From: Saprolegnia diclina VS20
Taxonomy: Eukaryota > Oomycota > Saprolegniomycetes > Saprolegniales > Saprolegniaceae
Reading direction: 5' to 3'
DNA length: 64,000 bases
Assembly: GCF_000281045.1 (NCBI RefSeq)
Contig: NW_008246077.1
Coordinates: forward strand, 343,689-407,688
Shown: piece by piece, positions 62,084-64,000 of the stretch
Layout: each line of letters begins with the position of its first letter
How positions within the stretch are numbered: position 1 is the stretch's first letter
The notes under the pieces: model-generated
The model's input: only the letters and a program-made list of their open reading frames with translations
Told to the model about the DNA's origin: nothing
Database searches by the model: none
Position numbers and translations under genes: made by a program

Positions 62084-64000
62084 TTAGCTCACGCATGAGC
62101 CTTTTGTTGGGCGATACGTGGTCGATTTACCGAGCGTGGTGTGTGCCGGGGCGGGTTTGAAGTGGTAGTTGTCGATCCACGCTACAATGTGCGGTGGCAA
62201 GAGCGCGTGCGGCAGCAACGACGGCATGAGGTCGTATACCGACACGATCGCAATGACGTTCGAGCTTGCATTGGCGGCTGCGTCGCGCGCACTGCCAGGC
62301 ACATCCTGGGCGATGACTGCAATCTTGTGCGTCACGGGCGCTTCCTTGATCATGGCGTAGCCGAGCATGGCGATCGTGCTGGGCTTCACAAAGAGCTTGG
62401 TGCCGTACTTGATGCAGTCGTTTTCGTACAGTGGCAGGACCGTCACAAACGACGGTATGAACTGCGTCGCCAAGAAGTCATTTCGCGCAAAGTAGCGCAA
62501 GTCCAACAACACACGGCGCTGCAGTAGCATCGGAAGTACAATGCTAATGGCCAGTGTTCCAAAGAGGCAATTCAACACCGTGGGTTGCAAGAGCGAGACC
62601 GCTGTCGGGACCTCCAAGGTAGCAAACGCGCCAAGTGCAAAGGCCCGAGTCGTGTTGGGAAGGTGCACGGCGACGTCGGCCGCCGGGAGTCGGCGCCACA
62701 GCGGGTCTTGGAGTGTCGCGCGGACGTTTTCAAAGTTGCACGTCGCAATGACGCTCGAGATCATCGTGCCGAGCAGTAGGAGCGGCGACACGACGCGGAT
62801 CGCACGGCCGTGGCACCAGCGCGGTGCGGGCACCCGTTGCAGAAGGATGATGGCCCAGTAGACAAGAAAGACGGGAAACCCACTCACCATGAGCACGGCG
62901 ACGCAGTGGACGTTAAAGTGGCCCGTTGTCTCCAAGTACAGCCGCGTGACTTCGACGTACCCGAGCGAAGGGATGCGCACAATCGTAAGAAAGAACAGCG
63001 CGAGGCGTCGGCGCTCCATGCTCGACACAAAGTCGTACGTGAGCACGGGCTTGCGACTGAGGACGCCGGACCAGCCCAAGAGCGTTGTAAAGAAATCGCC
63101 ATTCACCAAGTGCAAGACCACGAGCACCAGTATCGGCTGCAAGACGACAAAGTCCATATAGTTGGACACCGTGTGCGAGCAGGTCCAGCCGACACCGAGG
63201 AGCGACGACGAAGCGATTCCTTTGTAGGTGACAGCGCCATCATTTAGTGCACTTGGTGCTACAAGCACTTCGGCCACACAGCCGTACGTGCACTCGTACC
63301 GCGCACCAATCGGCTGCGACGCAAACGCCCATGTCGAGTGGTTAAAGCTTGTGCGCCAAGGGGCTGTCTTGCCATCGGACGCGAGAAGCGTCTTGATGAC
63401 GCTCCCAGACACGGATGTGAGCTTACCGGACGAGTCGACGCGGGTTTCGATCGCGCTTTGAGGCGCGTCCATGTAGCTCGAGAGTAAAAAGACGGGTGAG
63501 GAATAATTCATTGCAGTCTCGAGAAGCGCGAGCCCCAGGACGGACGATACCACGGACGATGGGGTGCAGGACACGGGTGGCGCCGATAGTGGAGACAAAA
63601 GTAGAAGAATGGCGCCAAACCCAACATCCGCGCCCATGACGCACGTCGTGACATGGACGGATGCTGACGGCAGTTGCTGCACGAGTGTCTGCGCGACACT
63701 GTGCATGACGTCCGTCATGGCCCGTGTTCGAGGACACGTCGCCGTGTCAAAACCGGCAGATGTGAGGACGCACTTGGCTTCAAGAAGCAACCAATCGCGC
63801 GCAAACGCTGGCGACGTCGTTGTCGAGTGTCGGTTCCATAGTCCATTCGAGTACAAGATGAGGATCGATGTGATAAGGACGGCGACGAGGCTGAACTCGG
63901 ATGTATTGAGACCGAGTCGCAAGAGCACTGTCCGCTGAGGCACTTTGGCGCTGTGCTCGATCGTATGTGTCTTCTCCGACTGGCTGGGCGAGTAGATGCT
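62084..64000 (-). CDS. Polytopic membrane protein, paralogue of first gene (5' end cut)
   Basis: The frame is open through the right edge of the window, so the start codon lies beyond 64000; 638 residues are visible. The last visible codons upstream (SIYSPSQSEKTHTIEHSAKV) align with the paralogue's STYSADKSEKAQSIERSATV, showing that about 20 N-terminal residues are missing. The rest follows the gene at 309-2285 segment by segment: one membrane pass, a large loop with VTTCVMGA, ALLETAMN and FNHSTW, then a bundle of about five hydrophobic segments. The C-terminal tail ends TYRPTKGSCVS. Both copies lie on the minus strand, about 60 kb apart. The function is unknown; a receptor-like layout is inferred. 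Confidence 0.88.
   Translation of the reverse strand, partial: SIYSPSQSEKTHTIEHSAKVPQRTVLLRLGLNTSEFSLVAVLITSILILYSNGLWNRHSTTTSPAFARDWLLLEAKCVLTSAGFDTATCPRTRAMTDVMHSVAQTLVQQLPSASVHVTTCVMGADVGFGAILLLLSPLSAPPVSCTPSSVVSSVLGLALLETAMNYSSPVFLLSSYMDAPQSAIETRVDSSGKLTSVSGSVIKTLLASDGKTAPWRTSFNHSTWAFASQPIGARYECTYGCVAEVLVAPSALNDGAVTYKGIASSSLLGVGWTCSHTVSNYMDFVVLQPILVLVVLHLVNGDFFTTLLGWSGVLSRKPVLTYDFVSSMERRRLALFFLTIVRIPSLGYVEVTRLYLETTGHFNVHCVAVLMVSGFPVFLVYWAIILLQRVPAPRWCHGRAIRVVSPLLLLGTMISSVIATCNFENVRATLQDPLWRRLPAADVAVHLPNTTRAFALGAFATLEVPTAVSLLQPTVLNCLFGTLAISIVLPMLLQRRVLLDLRYFARNDFLATQFIPSFVTVLPLYENDCIKYGTKLFVKPSTIAMLGYAMIKEAPVTHKIAVIAQDVPGSARDAAANASSNVIAIVSVYDLMPSLLPHALLPPHIVAWIDNYHFKPAPAHTTLGKSTTYRPTKGSCVS

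Overview
The window is nuclear DNA of a eukaryote with a very compact genome. It is most likely an oomycete of the Saprolegniales (Saprolegnia/Achlya/Aphanomyces type); this is an inference, since no marker gene was compared. The reasons are GT-AG introns of almost uniform size (most 40-58 nt), intergenic gaps that fall to 17 bp, an oomycete-style initiator (GCTCATTTTTC) just upstream of one start codon, and a gene set typical of flagellated protists. I joined exons by hand from reading-frame continuity; every multi-exon model below sums to a multiple of three. No rRNA, tRNA, CRISPR array or bacterial-type operon is visible. Layout, left arm (1-24.7 kb): a polytopic membrane protein, a nine-exon p25-alpha-like protein, a 1399-residue calcyphosine-repeat EF-hand protein, a small orphan gene, mitochondrial N-acetylglutamate synthase, TIM10, an NnrU-like membrane protein, a 684-bp hAT-type MITE with intact 8-bp target duplication, an LC8-type dynein light chain, a cytosolic carboxypeptidase (tubulin deglutamylase family), a DUF389 membrane protein and a zinc-finger/armadillo protein, followed by a gene-poor stretch (21.6-24.7 kb). 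Middle (24.7-47 kb): neurochondrin, a RING-H2 E3, a 12-exon coiled-coil protein divergent from an LRR/EF-hand protein, an LRR/WW protein, an intronless protein with three TIR-like segments and an N-myristoylation motif, an LRR-IQ-Tudor protein, SDHAF4, an active-site-intact myotubularin, a small basic/acidic protein and a UPF0176/TSTD2 rhodanese. Right arm (47.6-64 kb): a 1232-residue disordered protein, a PX-BAR sorting nexin, a large protein with a degenerate 2OG-dioxygenase-like segment, a secreted or membrane-anchored S33 serine hydrolase, a HEAT/ARM protein, a VOC-fold protein and, cut by the window edge, a paralogue of the first gene. How the genes relate: several products fit zoospore flagella and microtubules (dynein light chain, tubulin carboxypeptidase, p25-alpha protein, calcium-binding calcyphosine repeats, coiled-coil and LRR/IQ proteins). 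Others form housekeeping sets: mitochondrial biogenesis (TIM10, SDHAF4, NAGS) and endosomal phosphoinositide traffic (myotubularin, sorting nexin). Several divergent promoters carry the palindrome TATCCGGATA. The features most worth following up are the triple-TIR protein, that promoter motif, and the domain combinations in the LRR-IQ-Tudor and myotubularin genes.
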